Source of the DNA: Pseudoalteromonas umbrosa
GTDB lineage: Bacteria; Pseudomonadota; Gammaproteobacteria; Enterobacterales; Alteromonadaceae
Reading direction: 5' to 3'
DNA length: 64,000 nucleotides
Assembly (NCBI RefSeq): GCF_030125375.1
Contig: NZ_JASJUU010000006.1
Span: 166,373-230,372 of the forward strand
The notes below the pieces were generated by a model. The model was not told the DNA's origin. It ran no database searches and saw nothing but the letters and a program-made list of their open reading frames with translations. Shown here in pieces: positions 26,406 through 36,125 of the stretch (position 1 is the stretch's first letter; each line of letters opens with the position of its first letter). A program made the position numbers and the translations under genes.

Positions 26406-27734
26406 TTAATGACACTGAGTGTCTCTTAAAGGGATATCAAATTCAACCATCAAGCCCCCTTGCACTCGGTTTTTTAATTTGAGTTGTCCTTGGTGGGCAT
26501 GAATGATGTCGTTACACAAACTGAGGCCAATCCCACTGCCATCAGGTTTAGTCGAATAAAAAGGTAAGAGTGCTTGATGAAGGTTACCGTTGCTGATCCC
26601 CGAACCGCGATCGACGACGGCGACGCGAAGGCGATTGTAATCTTTTACGACTTTAACGGCGATTTGTTCGGGGTCGCTGCCAGACTGATGGGCATTTTTT
26701 AAGATGTTAATCAATACCTGCTCAATTTGCGTACTATCAAAATAAGCGTGCTCGATAGGTAATGAATCAAGTAGCTTAAATGAATATAGCGCACTTACCT
26801 GATCGAGTAATGGCTTGATTGCATGGTAGTCAAGGTTTGGTTTGGGCAAACGGGCAAAACGCGCATATTGTGCAATAAATTCACTCAAATTTTGTGCTCT
26901 TTGGTCGACCGTTTGCAATATATCAGGGAGCAAATCGAGATGTTTATTGTTCTTGAGCATATTTTGGGCTGATGACGTTAGCGAGCTTATGGGGGCCAAT
27001 GAGTTATTCAGCTCATGGCTAATTAACCTAATGGCATTTTTCCACATATGCAGTTCTTCTTGCCCTAATTCTACAGACACATTTTTGATGATCATTAATT
27101 GATGCGGCTGGTGGTTAAAGGTGACTGTTTTAAAACTGAGGTAATAGCTCTGCTTCGCGTCATTGTGTTCAAAGCTTATTAAGCCTGATTGTGCCTGCAT
27201 AATTGACTTTTGCAGTTGTGGAGGAAGGTTTTCACAGCATTGATGTAAGGTCATACCGTCAAGTTTTGAAGATTGTAATAGCTGGGTGGATTCGTTATTA
27301 AAGTAAACGATGTGTTTGTAAGGGTCTACTAATACAATGCCAATGGGTGAGGCCTGTACAATGCTATCAAGTAATATCTCTCGTTGATTAAGCGTCTGTC
27401 TTTGCTTTTTTAACCGTTTGGTGAGCTTATTATACATGTGAACAGCTGCGCCTAACTCCGAGTGTGTTTGAGCCGCTATACGGATAGAAAAGTCATTATC
27501 ATAAAGACTTTTTAGGCCATTTGTTAGTGTATCAATAATGATTTTGTGTTGTTGAAATATATACTCACAACAAAAAAACATAAACGGCAAAGTGATCAAT
27601 AATGAGAGAGGAAGTGCAACTAAGATGGGTGCACCTATAAAAATAAAAGCAGATTGAATTGACACTGCAAGTACAATAAAGGCTGTGCAAAGTGCGGCCA
27701 TTTTTCCAGCCAAAGACGTGAAAGGTGTGTCCAT
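26406..27734 (-). CDS. membrane sensor histidine kinase, NtrB/NtrY-like
   Basis: A 442-residue kinase. Two membrane helices (about 12-32 and 37-57) leave almost no periplasmic loop, suggesting it senses within the membrane or inside the cell. A HAMP-like segment (58-112) and a PAS domain (about 120-220) follow, then the dimerisation helix with phospho-acceptor His240 (RLISHELNNSLAPI) and an ATP-binding domain (NILKNAHQSG, DRGSGI, GSGIGLSL). It begins within the last codon of the NtrC-type regulator gene (TGATG overlap), so the two form a translationally coupled pair. It probably controls the ABC efflux genes upstream in the same operon. Confidence 0.94.
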   Translation of the reverse strand: MDTPFTSLAGKMAALCTAFIVLAVSIQSAFIFIGAPILVALPLSLLITLPFMFFCCEYIFQQHKIIIDTLTNGLKSLYDNDFSIRIAAQTHSELGAAVHMYNKLTKRLKKQRQTLNQREILLDSIVQASPIGIVLVDPYKHIVYFNNESTQLLQSSKLDGMTLHQCCENLPPQLQKSIMQAQSGLISFEHNDAKQSYYLSFKTVTFNHQPHQLMIIKNVSVELGQEELHMWKNAIRLISHELNNSLAPISSLTSSAQNMLKNNKHLDLLPDILQTVDQRAQNLSEFIAQYARFARLPKPNLDYHAIKPLLDQVSALYSFKLLDSLPIEHAYFDSTQIEQVLINILKNAHQSGSDPEQIAVKVVKDYNRLRVAVVDRGSGISNGNLHQALLPFYSTKPDGSGIGLSLCNDIIHAHQGQLKLKNRVQGGLMVEFDIPLRDTQCH

Positions 27735-29068
27735 CAGCGCGCTATTCCAAATTTATCCATACGTCGATACATTGCTTGGCGACTGAGTCCTAAGCTTTTT
27801 GCTGCATGAGTAACATTGCCTCGATGGCTACTTAATGCGCTTTGTATATCCTGCGCTGACAGCTCGGTATTGGCTGCAGAATTAGCTGGTTTAGTTTTCA
27901 GCCCTAGATCAGTGGCTTCAATGAGGTCACTTTTTGCGAGTAACTGTGCACGGCCAATCACATTTTGTAGTTCTCTGACATTACCCGGCCAAGTATGACG
28001 TTTTAGCGCATTGACAGCACCTGAACTAAGTTGTTTATTATCCTCTATAAAATGATTTGCAAGAGGGATAATGTCTTCTGGTCGCTCCATTAGTGCAGGT
28101 AACTTCAACTCGATCATGTTTAGTCGGTAGTAGAGATCTTCTCGGAATGTGCCCTGCGCAATTGCAGTCGTTAAATTGACATTGGTCGCACTCAGTACAC
28201 GCACATTGACTTTTTTTGTTTGGCTACTGCCTACGGGTTCAAATTCACCCGTTTGTAACACGCGCAATAGCTTTTGCTGTCCAGACAGCGGCAAGTTCCC
28301 TATTTCGTCTAAAAATAAGGTTCCGCCATCAGCCGCTTCAAACCTGCCGATCCGACTTTTAGTTGCCCCAGTATAGGCGCCACCGACAACACCAAATAAT
28401 TCTGCTTCGATTAAATCAGCAGGAAGCGCACCTGCGTTCACTTTGATAAAAGCTTTGCTGTGGTAGGCGCTATTGGCGACAATCACTTCAGCTATTTTTT
28501 CTTTCCCAGCGCCATTGGGTCCAGTTATGAGCACTGGTGCGTCTGAGTGCGCGACTTGGGTCGCGATCTCCAACAAGTTAAGCATGGCTGGATCTGCATA
28601 GATAAGACCTGCTAAGTCATAGTGTTCTGCCAGTTTATTTGCCCGGTTTCGGGCTTGTGTTTGCTGTTGGAATTGTGCTTTTTCTAGACGGTATATTTCG
28701 AGTAATTGAGTAACTGACTTGAGTAGCTTTTCTTCTCGCCATGGTTTTTCTAAATAATCGGCTGCCCCATCTTTAATTAGTGCGACAGCGGTTTCTAAAT
28801 TTGCCCAAGCGGTGAGTAGGATAATAGGTAAGTCAGGGTTTAAGGAACGGATCGCTTGATAAAGCGCCTGACCTTCTGCGCCAGAGGTGGTGTCTTGGGT
28901 AAAGTTCATATCTTGGATGACTAGGTCGTAAGCTTGGTTGTTGAGCATATCGAGGCCTTGCTCTGGGCTTGTTGCGCCATCACAGTCAATGTCATTGAGT
29001 AAAAATAGCAGCTTAAGTGCTTTTATAACGTCCTGATTGTCGTCAATCACAAGTATTTTGTTTTGCAT
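27734..29068 (-). CDS. NtrC-type sigma-54-dependent response regulator
   Basis: A 444-residue regulator with receiver domain (D9, D10, phospho-acceptor D53, K108), AAA+ sigma-54 activation domain and C-terminal Fis-type helix-turn-helix (NVTHAAKSLGLSRQAMYRRM). Walker A is GPNGAGKE (183-190) and Walker B is LFLDEIG (251-257). The sigma-54 contact loop reads GAYTGA (230-235), an F-to-Y variant of GAFTGA. The motif's survival implies real sigma-54 activation. Its kinase is encoded directly after it. The likely target is its own operon: a sigma-54-type promoter lies at 33740-33755, preceded by a CGGACA repeat array. Confidence 0.95.
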   Translation of the reverse strand: MQNKILVIDDNQDVIKALKLLFLLNDIDCDGATSPEQGLDMLNNQAYDLVIQDMNFTQDTTSGAEGQALYQAIRSLNPDLPIILLTAWANLETAVALIKDGAADYLEKPWREEKLLKSVTQLLEIYRLEKAQFQQQTQARNRANKLAEHYDLAGLIYADPAMLNLLEIATQVAHSDAPVLITGPNGAGKEKIAEVIVANSAYHSKAFIKVNAGALPADLIEAELFGVVGGAYTGATKSRIGRFEAADGGTLFLDEIGNLPLSGQQKLLRVLQTGEFEPVGSSQTKKVNVRVLSATNVNLTTAIAQGTFREDLYYRLNMIELKLPALMERPEDIIPLANHFIEDNKQLSSGAVNALKRHTWPGNVRELQNVIGRAQLLAKSDLIEATDLGLKTKPANSAANTELSAQDIQSALSSHRGNVTHAAKSLGLSRQAMYRRMDKFGIAR

Positions 29069-29112
29069 ATTCTTATCGTTATTTTTGCCGGTACCATGTA
29101 CCGGCTTGTTAT

Positions 29113-30336
29113 TTAACTGGTTTTTGTAACCTGTGCTGGAGATATTTTAGCTGCTTTTCGCGCTGGGATATAGACAGCTGAGGCACTTAGCCCCCAAACA
29201 CAGAGGGCAACGGCCGCAGCAAGCCATGGGACTATCAACCCTTGAATACGCAGGTTGGTTACAAAGTATTGGTTAAGCCACATGGCTGCAAATAAACCAA
29301 AGGTAATGCCCACTATGGCTAAGATTGAATTTTCTAATAATAACGTTCTCATTACTCTGGCTTGAGAGGCGCCCAAGGCTCGCAGTACGCCAATTTCTTT
29401 TTTCCGAACAGAGATGGAAAATGAAACCAGTGCGATGATCCCAACACCTGTAACGAGGATAGCGATGGCACTGATCCCCATCATAATAAATGCAAAGGTA
29501 CTTCGGCCATCCCATAGACGTTTTTTGGCACGCGCTGCAAATTCTACTTGCTGAACTAAGCGGCCTTCTTCTTCAAACAGTTTGTTCTCAATGGTTTCAA
29601 AGATTGCATCGTCGGTATTTTCCGTTACCTTGACCAAATAGTTTACTTGGCTGTTAGTACCAAAGTGAGCTTCTGGAATAATCGCAGAGTGATACCAGCT
29701 GTTTGTGTAGGCCGCTACTTCACCTAACATCATGTCTTGATAAGTCGCAATAACTTGATAAGGAAGACGGTTGTTATGAAGATAGACGGTTTGCCCAAGT
29801 GCACTTTGCTCAGGAAATAAAGCGGCAGCAAGCGCATTACTTATCATCACAACACTTGCTCTTTGACCTTCACTAGCGTGACCGAATATATACTCTGTAT
29901 CGTAAAAACTACGACCTTCAGTCACCTGAATACCAAGCGTTTCAAGCCCTCCGGGTGTTTGTGCAAAAAGCGCAATGTTTTCTCCCTGCTTATCTTCATC
30001 CAGTGTCGCGTGAGCAAAATTACGCCCGTTCACTGTTGCTAGCACTAATTCGTTTGCGGCATAGCTAACGCTCTCAACACCTGCGATGGACTGTAGGGTT
30101 TGTAAATCTCGCTCAATGAGAGCGCCTTTATCAAGGTTTTTATCGAAAACACGGGTATAGACATTGACTATCTGCTGCTCAGCCATATGCGAGGGGATCA
30201 GCCAATTTTGCAAAGTACGGTAACTAATAAAGCTGGTATTACCGATAATGGTCACTGCGATGGCAATTTGCAAGGTGATCAGCAAAGAGATACTTTTATG
30301 CTTTAAAATTAGTTTTAAAATATGTTTAATCGCCAT
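29113..30336 (-). CDS. ABC transporter permease (MacB/FtsX type) 1
   Basis: A 407-residue inner-membrane subunit with one N-terminal helix, a periplasmic MacB-PCD-like domain (about 45-270) and three C-terminal helices of FtsX type. The linking motif VRKKEIGVLRALGASQARVM sits between them. MacB-type systems do not import; they drive export or remodel periplasmic/lipid substrates through a MacA-like adaptor. It lies 4 bases after the second permease gene. Two different permeases with one separate ATPase suggests a heterodimer. ATG 30336 has AGGA upstream. Confidence 0.92.
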   Translation of the reverse strand: MAIKHILKLILKHKSISLLITLQIAIAVTIIGNTSFISYRTLQNWLIPSHMAEQQIVNVYTRVFDKNLDKGALIERDLQTLQSIAGVESVSYAANELVLATVNGRNFAHATLDEDKQGENIALFAQTPGGLETLGIQVTEGRSFYDTEYIFGHASEGQRASVVMISNALAAALFPEQSALGQTVYLHNNRLPYQVIATYQDMMLGEVAAYTNSWYHSAIIPEAHFGTNSQVNYLVKVTENTDDAIFETIENKLFEEEGRLVQQVEFAARAKKRLWDGRSTFAFIMMGISAIAILVTGVGIIALVSFSISVRKKEIGVLRALGASQARVMRTLLLENSILAIVGITFGLFAAMWLNQYFVTNLRIQGLIVPWLAAAVALCVWGLSASAVYIPARKAAKISPAQVTKTS

Positions 30337-30340
30337 AAAT

Positions 30341-31708
30341 TTATCCTCTTAATTGAGATGCAGGCGCAATGCGGCTGGCAGTGATGATAGGGAACAAGCC
30401 GGCAATCAAAATGGTGGCATAAATGCTAAGGGCTGCTTTGAAAGCAAACCAAATATCCATGTTGTAAAGCCTTTGTACTTGCTCTGCAACACCGACGTAA
30501 TCCATCGAATACATAGCTAAAAGGTACATGACATATAAGCCTAACTGTGCGCCTACTAAGCCTAAAGTAATGGCAATGGTTGCACCGATTAATAGCTCAA
30601 TGACTTGTAGCTTGATGATGTACATTCGGTTTGCACCGAGCGCTCGGTATAAAGATACTAACTTTGCACGATGTTGGTTTTTAGCTAGTAAAATCCCAAC
30701 GGTGTTGACCAAGGTGATGGCAAAAAGCAGATAAGCAAAATTGAGATAGACACGTTCCCAGTCCATAAAGCTATAAATAGTGTCATGTAATAGTTTTAAA
30801 GATTGGACATAATAAGGCTCACTGTGTGGGAAGCGTCCTTGACTCATTTGCTGTTGGGTATAATTCCTAAGCCATAGTGTTAATTCGTCTACTTGTTGTT
30901 GTGCGTTATCAGTGCTGACTTGTGCCCAAGCATGCAAAAAACCACATTCCGCACTTTTTAACCCCGTCATGTTTGACTGACGGAACTCGGTGCGTAGCGG
31001 CTCTTCTTTAGTCATACATGGCATATAGCCAACTCGAGGCAAGTTATTTGCCACAGCATAATCTAAAGGGATAAAGGCAAGATCATTTTCTCTATTACTA
31101 AAGCTATTATTTTGAAAACGAAAAGTGTGATGCGATAAATCTATAACACCGACGATTTCTAGCTGTTGATTATTGATCACGACGAATTTACCGACAGAGT
31201 TTTGACCTGCGAATAAGTGATCATTGGCTTTTTTCTCTAGCACAATAATTGCTGAGTCATTCATATTTTTAGGCCAAGGGCTGCCAAACAAAAATGGTGC
31301 GTCCATGATTGCAAAGAAGTGATCATCTACTGCGGAGCCAGTGGCGTCCAGTGGTCTTGCACTATTATCACTGAGATCCAAAATAAATGACGTGGTGTAA
31401 TTAAAGCTCAGGTTTGCCAATGATACTTCTTTTTTCTCAAACGCCATCGATAGCGCTTGCGCATCACGGTAAGTCATTGGCGGTGTTCTCAGTGCATTGC
31501 GTCTGTCAAATTCGCTGTCCATATAGTTAAGGCTGATATGATTAAGCTCGTGTAGCTTGTGTGACATCGCAGAGCGGCCACTTTGATCTATGATGGTACT
31601 CATTGTGAGCAACAAGGTAATGCCGATGACGAGGTTGACTATCATCAAGGTTGTTAATTTGGATTTTTGTTTAAACCCTTGCCATGCAAGGTGAAGAGCG
31701 TCTTTCAT
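30341..31708 (-). CDS. ABC transporter permease (MacB/FtsX type) 2
   Basis: A 455-residue partner of the next permease, with the same layout: N-terminal helix (about 20-40), large periplasmic domain (about 45-310) and three C-terminal helices. The FtsX-type QHRAKLVSLYRALGANRMYI precedes the second helix. The periplasmic part carries two cysteines (MPCMTKE and SAECGF) not seen in permease 1. It is tightly packed between the ATPase gene (8 bases) and permease 1 (4 bases). Confidence 0.92.
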   Translation of the reverse strand: MKDALHLAWQGFKQKSKLTTLMIVNLVIGITLLLTMSTIIDQSGRSAMSHKLHELNHISLNYMDSEFDRRNALRTPPMTYRDAQALSMAFEKKEVSLANLSFNYTTSFILDLSDNSARPLDATGSAVDDHFFAIMDAPFLFGSPWPKNMNDSAIIVLEKKANDHLFAGQNSVGKFVVINNQQLEIVGVIDLSHHTFRFQNNSFSNRENDLAFIPLDYAVANNLPRVGYMPCMTKEEPLRTEFRQSNMTGLKSAECGFLHAWAQVSTDNAQQQVDELTLWLRNYTQQQMSQGRFPHSEPYYVQSLKLLHDTIYSFMDWERVYLNFAYLLFAITLVNTVGILLAKNQHRAKLVSLYRALGANRMYIIKLQVIELLIGATIAITLGLVGAQLGLYVMYLLAMYSMDYVGVAEQVQRLYNMDIWFAFKAALSIYATILIAGLFPIITASRIAPASQLRG

Positions 31709-31716
31709 ATATTCAC

Positions 31717-32412
31717 CTATACCGCTAAATCTGTAAGTTGGCTCTTAGCAATGTCACTGACTTGACCGTCTAAGATCTGGATATTACGGTGCGCGCGCTG
31801 TGCGAGTTCATTGTCATGTGTCACCATGATAAGTGTGGTGCCTTGACGATTGATATCTTGCAATAGCTCCATGACTTGACGTGCCATCATGGTGTCCAAA
31901 TTACCTGTTGGTTCATCGGCGAGTAAAAATCGTGGTTTACCTGCAAGTGCCCTTGCAATGGCGACACGTTGCTGCTGGCCACCACTTAGCTGGGCGGGGT
32001 AGTGGTTGGCACGGCTACCTAGACCTACCAACTCAAGGCTTTCTTCAATGCGTTGCTTTCGCTCTTTTTGATTGATACCACGGAATATTAATGGGACTTC
32101 AATATTATCGTATAGGTTAAGGTCCGCAATTAGATTGAAGCCCTGAAAAATAAAGCCAATTTTTTCATTTCTAAGTCTTGATAGGTGCTTGTCTGAGAGC
32201 TGACTGACATCTTCACCATCCAAGATATATTCACCTTCCTCAAATGTCTCTAGTAAGCCTGTGATATTTAAAAAGGTTGTTTTACCCGATCCTGACGGAC
32301 CGGTCACAGCGATAAACTCGCCTTCATCTACTGTGAGGTTAACACCACTCAGTGCATGTGTCTCGACTAAGTCTGTGCGGTAAATTTTGCTGATGTTATT
32401 CATTTTTAGCAT
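31717..32412 (-). CDS. ABC transporter ATPase, MacB/LolD type
   Basis: A 231-residue ATP-binding subunit that powers the two permeases. Walker A is GPSGSGKT (38-45), the signature is LSGGQQQR (142-149), Walker B is FLLADEP (162-168) and the switch His is H199 (VTHD). The ATP domain has no fused membrane part, unlike E. coli MacB, so the transporter is a split four-gene version. ATG 32412 has AAAGGAT upstream; the gene is 18 bases after the adaptor gene. Confidence 0.96.
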   Translation of the reverse strand: MLKMNNISKIYRTDLVETHALSGVNLTVDEGEFIAVTGPSGSGKTTFLNITGLLETFEEGEYILDGEDVSQLSDKHLSRLRNEKIGFIFQGFNLIADLNLYDNIEVPLIFRGINQKERKQRIEESLELVGLGSRANHYPAQLSGGQQQRVAIARALAGKPRFLLADEPTGNLDTMMARQVMELLQDINRQGTTLIMVTHDNELAQRAHRNIQILDGQVSDIAKSQLTDLAV

Positions 32413-32430
32413 GGGTTTATCCTTTTATTT

Positions 32431-33699
32431 TTATTCACTTAGTATGACTTGTTGCGCTTGTTGAAATGGTGCGAGGCTAGATATTACTATGGTATCACCG
32501 ACCTGCAAGCCGCTTTTGATTTCAACTTCTCTGATGCTTTTTACGCCTAGCTGAATATCAGTTCGGTGGGCACTGCCGTCGCTTATTTTATAGGCTGTTG
32601 AGGCAGACCCTGTTTCAATAAATGCGCCACGGTCAACTTTGAGTATGTTTTTCTTATGGGAGATAATGATCTGTGCATTAACACGTTGATTTTGTCTTAA
32701 GCTTTTTGGTTGTTCATCAAAGCGTATGCGACCTGATACACGCCCATTTTCTACCTCTGGAGAGATGGCCATAAGTGTTGCAGGGAAGTATTGATTGTTG
32801 ATCTGTACTTTTGCAGTTAACCCAATGCCCAATTCATCCGCTAAGTTTTCTGGAATATAAGCTTCCACTTCAAGTTCACTTAAATCGACTAAAGACATCA
32901 ACTCGCTATCCCTTTGCACATGCTGTTTTTGCTGGACGTTTAAATTGCCCACAATACCGCTTAGTGGCGAAGTTAGCGTGAGCGCATCAACTTGTCTTTG
33001 CAAGTTAGCTACCAGGTGGCGTTGTCTATCTAAATCAAGTTGGGTGCTTTGTAATTCAAAGTTAAGTTGCTCTTGAGAAAGTTTTAAGCTATCGATTGCA
33101 TGACGTTCATTGAGCTCAGCGCGTTTGAGCTCGACCATGGTTTGTTCTAGTTCTAACTTGGAGATAATTTGCTTCTCAATACTGGCATTGGCCCGGGCCA
33201 TTTCACTTTGTGCGGCTTCTAGTTCGACTTTTGCTAATTCCATGTCTTGTGTATTATCTAATTGCTGCTGTTTGATAGCGATCTGTTGACGCTTTACTTC
33301 CATTTCAATGCGTCTTAATGTGGCTTCTTCTTGAAGCAGCTGATTATGCAATTCTGGGCTGTCTAAGCTAGCTAATACTTGTCCTTTAGTTATGGTATCA
33401 CCAGCTTTGACATGTAGTGTCACAGTACCTGAAGCAATGGCATACAGTGATGGGCTGACGGCGGCAAGGGTGCGGCCTTCAACACGTATATCTTGGATCA
33501 TATCGCCACGTACCACCTGAGCTGTTTTTAGCTGTTGTGTTGATACCACTTGCTCTGCCGATAAGAGTGTAGAGAAGCTTTCATACGAGAACGCCACTGC
33601 GCTAATAAGTCCAATGGCCCCAATGCTTGAAAGCATCCATTTTTTGTTGGTCGATCTCTTTGTGATTACTTTGTCCTGCTGAGATGTATTGCGGATCAT
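32431..33699 (-). CDS. periplasmic adaptor protein, MacA/HlyD type
   Basis: A 422-residue membrane-fusion protein linking the ABC permeases to an outer-membrane channel. One N-terminal helix (about 26-45) anchors it. A lipoyl half-motif (VTLHVKAGDTITKGQVLASLDSP) comes next, then a long coiled coil (about 112-240), the second lipoyl half (LTSPLSGIVGNLNVQ) and beta-barrel and membrane-proximal domains. It is first in the operon. ATG 33699 has AAGGAG 9 bases upstream, and the leader is about 30 bases long if the sigma-54-type promoter at 33740 is used. No TolC-like gene is nearby. Confidence 0.94.
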   Translation of the reverse strand: MIRNTSQQDKVITKRSTNKKWMLSSIGAIGLISAVAFSYESFSTLLSAEQVVSTQQLKTAQVVRGDMIQDIRVEGRTLAAVSPSLYAIASGTVTLHVKAGDTITKGQVLASLDSPELHNQLLQEEATLRRIEMEVKRQQIAIKQQQLDNTQDMELAKVELEAAQSEMARANASIEKQIISKLELEQTMVELKRAELNERHAIDSLKLSQEQLNFELQSTQLDLDRQRHLVANLQRQVDALTLTSPLSGIVGNLNVQQKQHVQRDSELMSLVDLSELEVEAYIPENLADELGIGLTAKVQINNQYFPATLMAISPEVENGRVSGRIRFDEQPKSLRQNQRVNAQIIISHKKNILKVDRGAFIETGSASTAYKISDGSAHRTDIQLGVKSIREVEIKSGLQVGDTIVISSLAPFQQAQQVILSE

Positions 33700-33739
33700 G
33701 GTGTCCGACTCCTTGAAGCTATGTCGTTTTTATTCCTAT

Positions 33740-33755
33740 ATCAAGCTATGTGCCA
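33740..33755 (-). promoter_or_regulatory. sigma-54 (-24/-12) promoter of the efflux operon
   Basis: Read on the minus strand, TGGCACATAGCTTGAT fits the sigma-54 consensus TGGCAC-N5-TTGCA with a single change in the -12 GC (GA). GG and -12 spacing is correct. It would start transcription about 30 bases before the adaptor gene. The operon itself encodes a sigma-54 activator with GAYTGA loop. Confidence 0.75.
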
Positions 33756-33816
33756 ACTTTTAAGTTGCTGTATTTATTGTTGTTTTTTGTTTTTTGTTAT
33801 GGGAGGAATAAGGGGG

Positions 33817-33868
33817 CGGACGGACACCGGACAGTACGCGGACAGTAAATTGGGGCGGACAATGGACG
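33817..33868. promoter_or_regulatory. CGGACA repeat array, likely activator binding sites
   Basis: Six copies of CGGAC or a near match start at 33817, 33821, 33828, 33839, 33856 and 33863 (the last TGGACG). Two copies are longer direct repeats, CGGACAGTA, exactly 11 bases apart. The array centre is roughly 100 bases upstream of the predicted sigma-54 start, the usual place for enhancer sites of NtrC-type activators. Confidence 0.68.
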
Positions 33869-33998
33869 CTGTAGTTCGGATTTTTAAGTTGCAAATAATA
33901 GCATAGAGTAACATTTGTTAACTTTTTTCCAGAGGCCTGCGTGCTAAGGTTGTTCCGATTTTTATTATAATTACTCGGTTGTTTTAAAAGGAAATAAA

Positions 33999-35384
33999 AT
34001 GAAAAAAATAGATCTAAAACATGCGTTTGTTACCAGTGCGATGCTTATGGCGCTATCGGGTTGCAATTCTTCAGATGATGATACAGTTAAAGTTACCCCC
34101 ATAGTACCAGCCCCAGAGCTGGGCTCTGTGACGCTCAATGCTGTGTTTGGTGGGTGTTCCACAGCAGATAGCCAAACTGATATTGAAATCATTTTTCATG
34201 ATGAAAACGGTGCGGTTGTTGCCACTACTAATCCAGATGAAAATGGCAATTTTCAAGGGGATATTCCAGAGGATGCCAAACATGTATCTGTTGTAGACAT
34301 TAGTGAACGAGAAGACAGTAGTACGTTGCGAAAAGTATATACACATATGGATATATCAGGTGATGTCAATTTGGGTAGCATGGTATTTGACTCTCCGCAA
34401 GAATGTAGTGCAATCACGGTAATACCTTGTCAGACCTATCTTGTTGATGTAGAAGATGCGGCATTGACGTACCCTGATTATAAGATGTTAACTAAAGGTC
34501 TAGATTCAACTTTTTTGAATTACGCATATAAAGCGCCATTAGGCGAGTCTTTGAAAAAAGCGCATCTTTGCCGAGATGAAAAGCATATTCCGTTTGCAGT
34601 AGTGTCTGGTGATAAAGAGATCGTTAAACTAGCCCATGTTGAACCGAATGCAGATGCAAATACTCAAGTGTTTCAGTTATTAGCCGAAAATTTTAGTTAC
34701 GATGGAGTCGCGGTTTCGACACCAAATTTAGATGATGACGCTGACATAGTCATTGCCTCCTACACTAAGGGAAAGCAAGAGGATGATAGCTATCATTTAT
34801 TGTTTAATATGCCTGCACTCACCGCAAATGCTATTTTTCCAGATTTAGTGGATTACTCGCAGTATACCGTGAAAGTTGGTGATAATACCGATTTAGATCT
34901 TTTCCAATTGATGCGTTCAAGCTACTCAGAATCTGCAATTTCTTCTGAAGGGGAGGTGAGCTTTACAACGCCTGTTGGGTTAGATAATGACTTAGGTCAG
35001 GCATTTTTATCTGGTCATAACAGCAATAGTTTTAGCTTTAGTTATGACTTCAGTGCATTAGATGACAGATTAAAGCTTGTCGACTGGCAATTTTCATTCT
35101 CATCCAGTGAAGGTCAGAGCTATCAATGGCATATTTCAGGGGAAACGGCGGGCAAGATACCAGAGTTTCAATTTGGGAACGCGTTTACGTTAGATAGTAT
35201 TGAGTTTAATGAGTTGTCATCGTTTCAAATTAGTTTGATGGCTTACCCTCAAGCACCTACATCATTGAATGATTACCGCACCTTTTTAGCTACTCAGGAT
35301 AAAAACGATTTTTCAAAAGCTGAAAACCAATCTTATATACAATTTGACTATAAATTCATAAATAAAAGTGGTCGTATTGATTAA
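33999..35384 (+). CDS. lipoprotein of unknown function
   Basis: A 461-residue acidic lipoprotein with signal peptide ending in lipobox LSGC (Cys22) and a low-complexity Asp/Ser linker after it. An Ig-like or carboxypeptidase-regulatory-like beta segment may lie at about 38-100 (FHDENGAVVATTNPDENGNF). The remainder looks strand-rich, without a motif I recognise. ATG 33999 has AAAAGGAAA upstream. It is divergent from the efflux operon, with 299 bases between, and could be controlled from the same region. It is a surface or periplasmic protein by export signal only. Confidence 0.85.
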   Translation: MKKIDLKHAFVTSAMLMALSGCNSSDDDTVKVTPIVPAPELGSVTLNAVFGGCSTADSQTDIEIIFHDENGAVVATTNPDENGNFQGDIPEDAKHVSVVDISEREDSSTLRKVYTHMDISGDVNLGSMVFDSPQECSAITVIPCQTYLVDVEDAALTYPDYKMLTKGLDSTFLNYAYKAPLGESLKKAHLCRDEKHIPFAVVSGDKEIVKLAHVEPNADANTQVFQLLAENFSYDGVAVSTPNLDDDADIVIASYTKGKQEDDSYHLLFNMPALTANAIFPDLVDYSQYTVKVGDNTDLDLFQLMRSSYSESAISSEGEVSFTTPVGLDNDLGQAFLSGHNSNSFSFSYDFSALDDRLKLVDWQFSFSSSEGQSYQWHISGETAGKIPEFQFGNAFTLDSIEFNELSSFQISLMAYPQAPTSLNDYRTFLATQDKNDFSKAENQSYIQFDYKFINKSGRID

Positions 35385-35419
35385 GTGCTATCAATTTTGA
35401 ATTTCTGAAAAAAGTGGTA

Positions 35420-35785
35420 TTAAACAAGTCGACTTGCAGTTTGATACCACAAAAAGCCATATTTATCTAAACCATGCAATACCGCAAGTTGAATGAGTAC
35501 CAGCCAAATTGTAAATAGACTACTCCAAGATTTAGACATCCCTAAAATTCGATTAAAAATAAAGACCAGCCAAGTGAATGACAATATGACTCCGATCAGA
35601 TGATCAATCGCACTGATTGCATACAGGGTCGTGATTGTGGCAATGAATACAGCGAGTGCACAGCGCAAAATATTGCTGTAGTCGGCACCAATAAATTGAA
35701 TAGTAACTTTGGCGGGTATTAGAGTAATGGTAAATAACAGCGATAAGACTAAGAAGGCAGACTCTATGGGATAGTTTAAATCCAT
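35420..35785 (-). CDS. small multi-pass membrane protein, unknown
   Basis: A 121-residue very hydrophobic protein with about four membrane helices (roughly 9-30, 40-60, 63-82 and 88-107) and the short polar ends typical of small inner-membrane proteins. I recognise no family motif. The ribosome site is weak. It is convergent with the lipoprotein gene upstream and stands alone. Confidence 0.62.
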   Translation of the reverse strand: MDLNYPIESAFLVLSLLFTITLIPAKVTIQFIGADYSNILRCALAVFIATITTLYAISAIDHLIGVILSFTWLVFIFNRILGMSKSWSSLFTIWLVLIQLAVLHGLDKYGFLWYQTASRLV

Positions 35786-36125
35786 TTAACAATCTATAAA
35801 ACGTTAGTTTCCAAGTGAGGTAATTATTTCATATTAGCGAGGGTCAGGCTAGCTTAAAGGTATAATCACCAGCAAAATCACTGATACTTTTCAGTGGCTC
35901 AATTTATTATTTTGAAGTGAAAGTTAGCACTTAAGTGTTGGTTATTTTAAATTTATCCATATTTTTTCCTTATTTCATGCTCATAGTCAGTATTGGTGGC
36001 CTATATCCAGCTAATTTCCTGATTTTGATAAAGTTGTTTTTATTATCGGGATAGATGTGTGGAAATCCGAGTAGGCTACCGACATAACCCCAACAAATCT
36101 TGGTAGTCGTTATGGAGGAACTGCA
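35786..36125. other. intergenic region before the peroxidase gene
   Basis: About 340 AT-rich bases between two divergent genes. I see no gene or RNA here. A good ribosome site, GGAGGA, lies at its right edge for the peroxidase gene. Confidence 0.5.
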
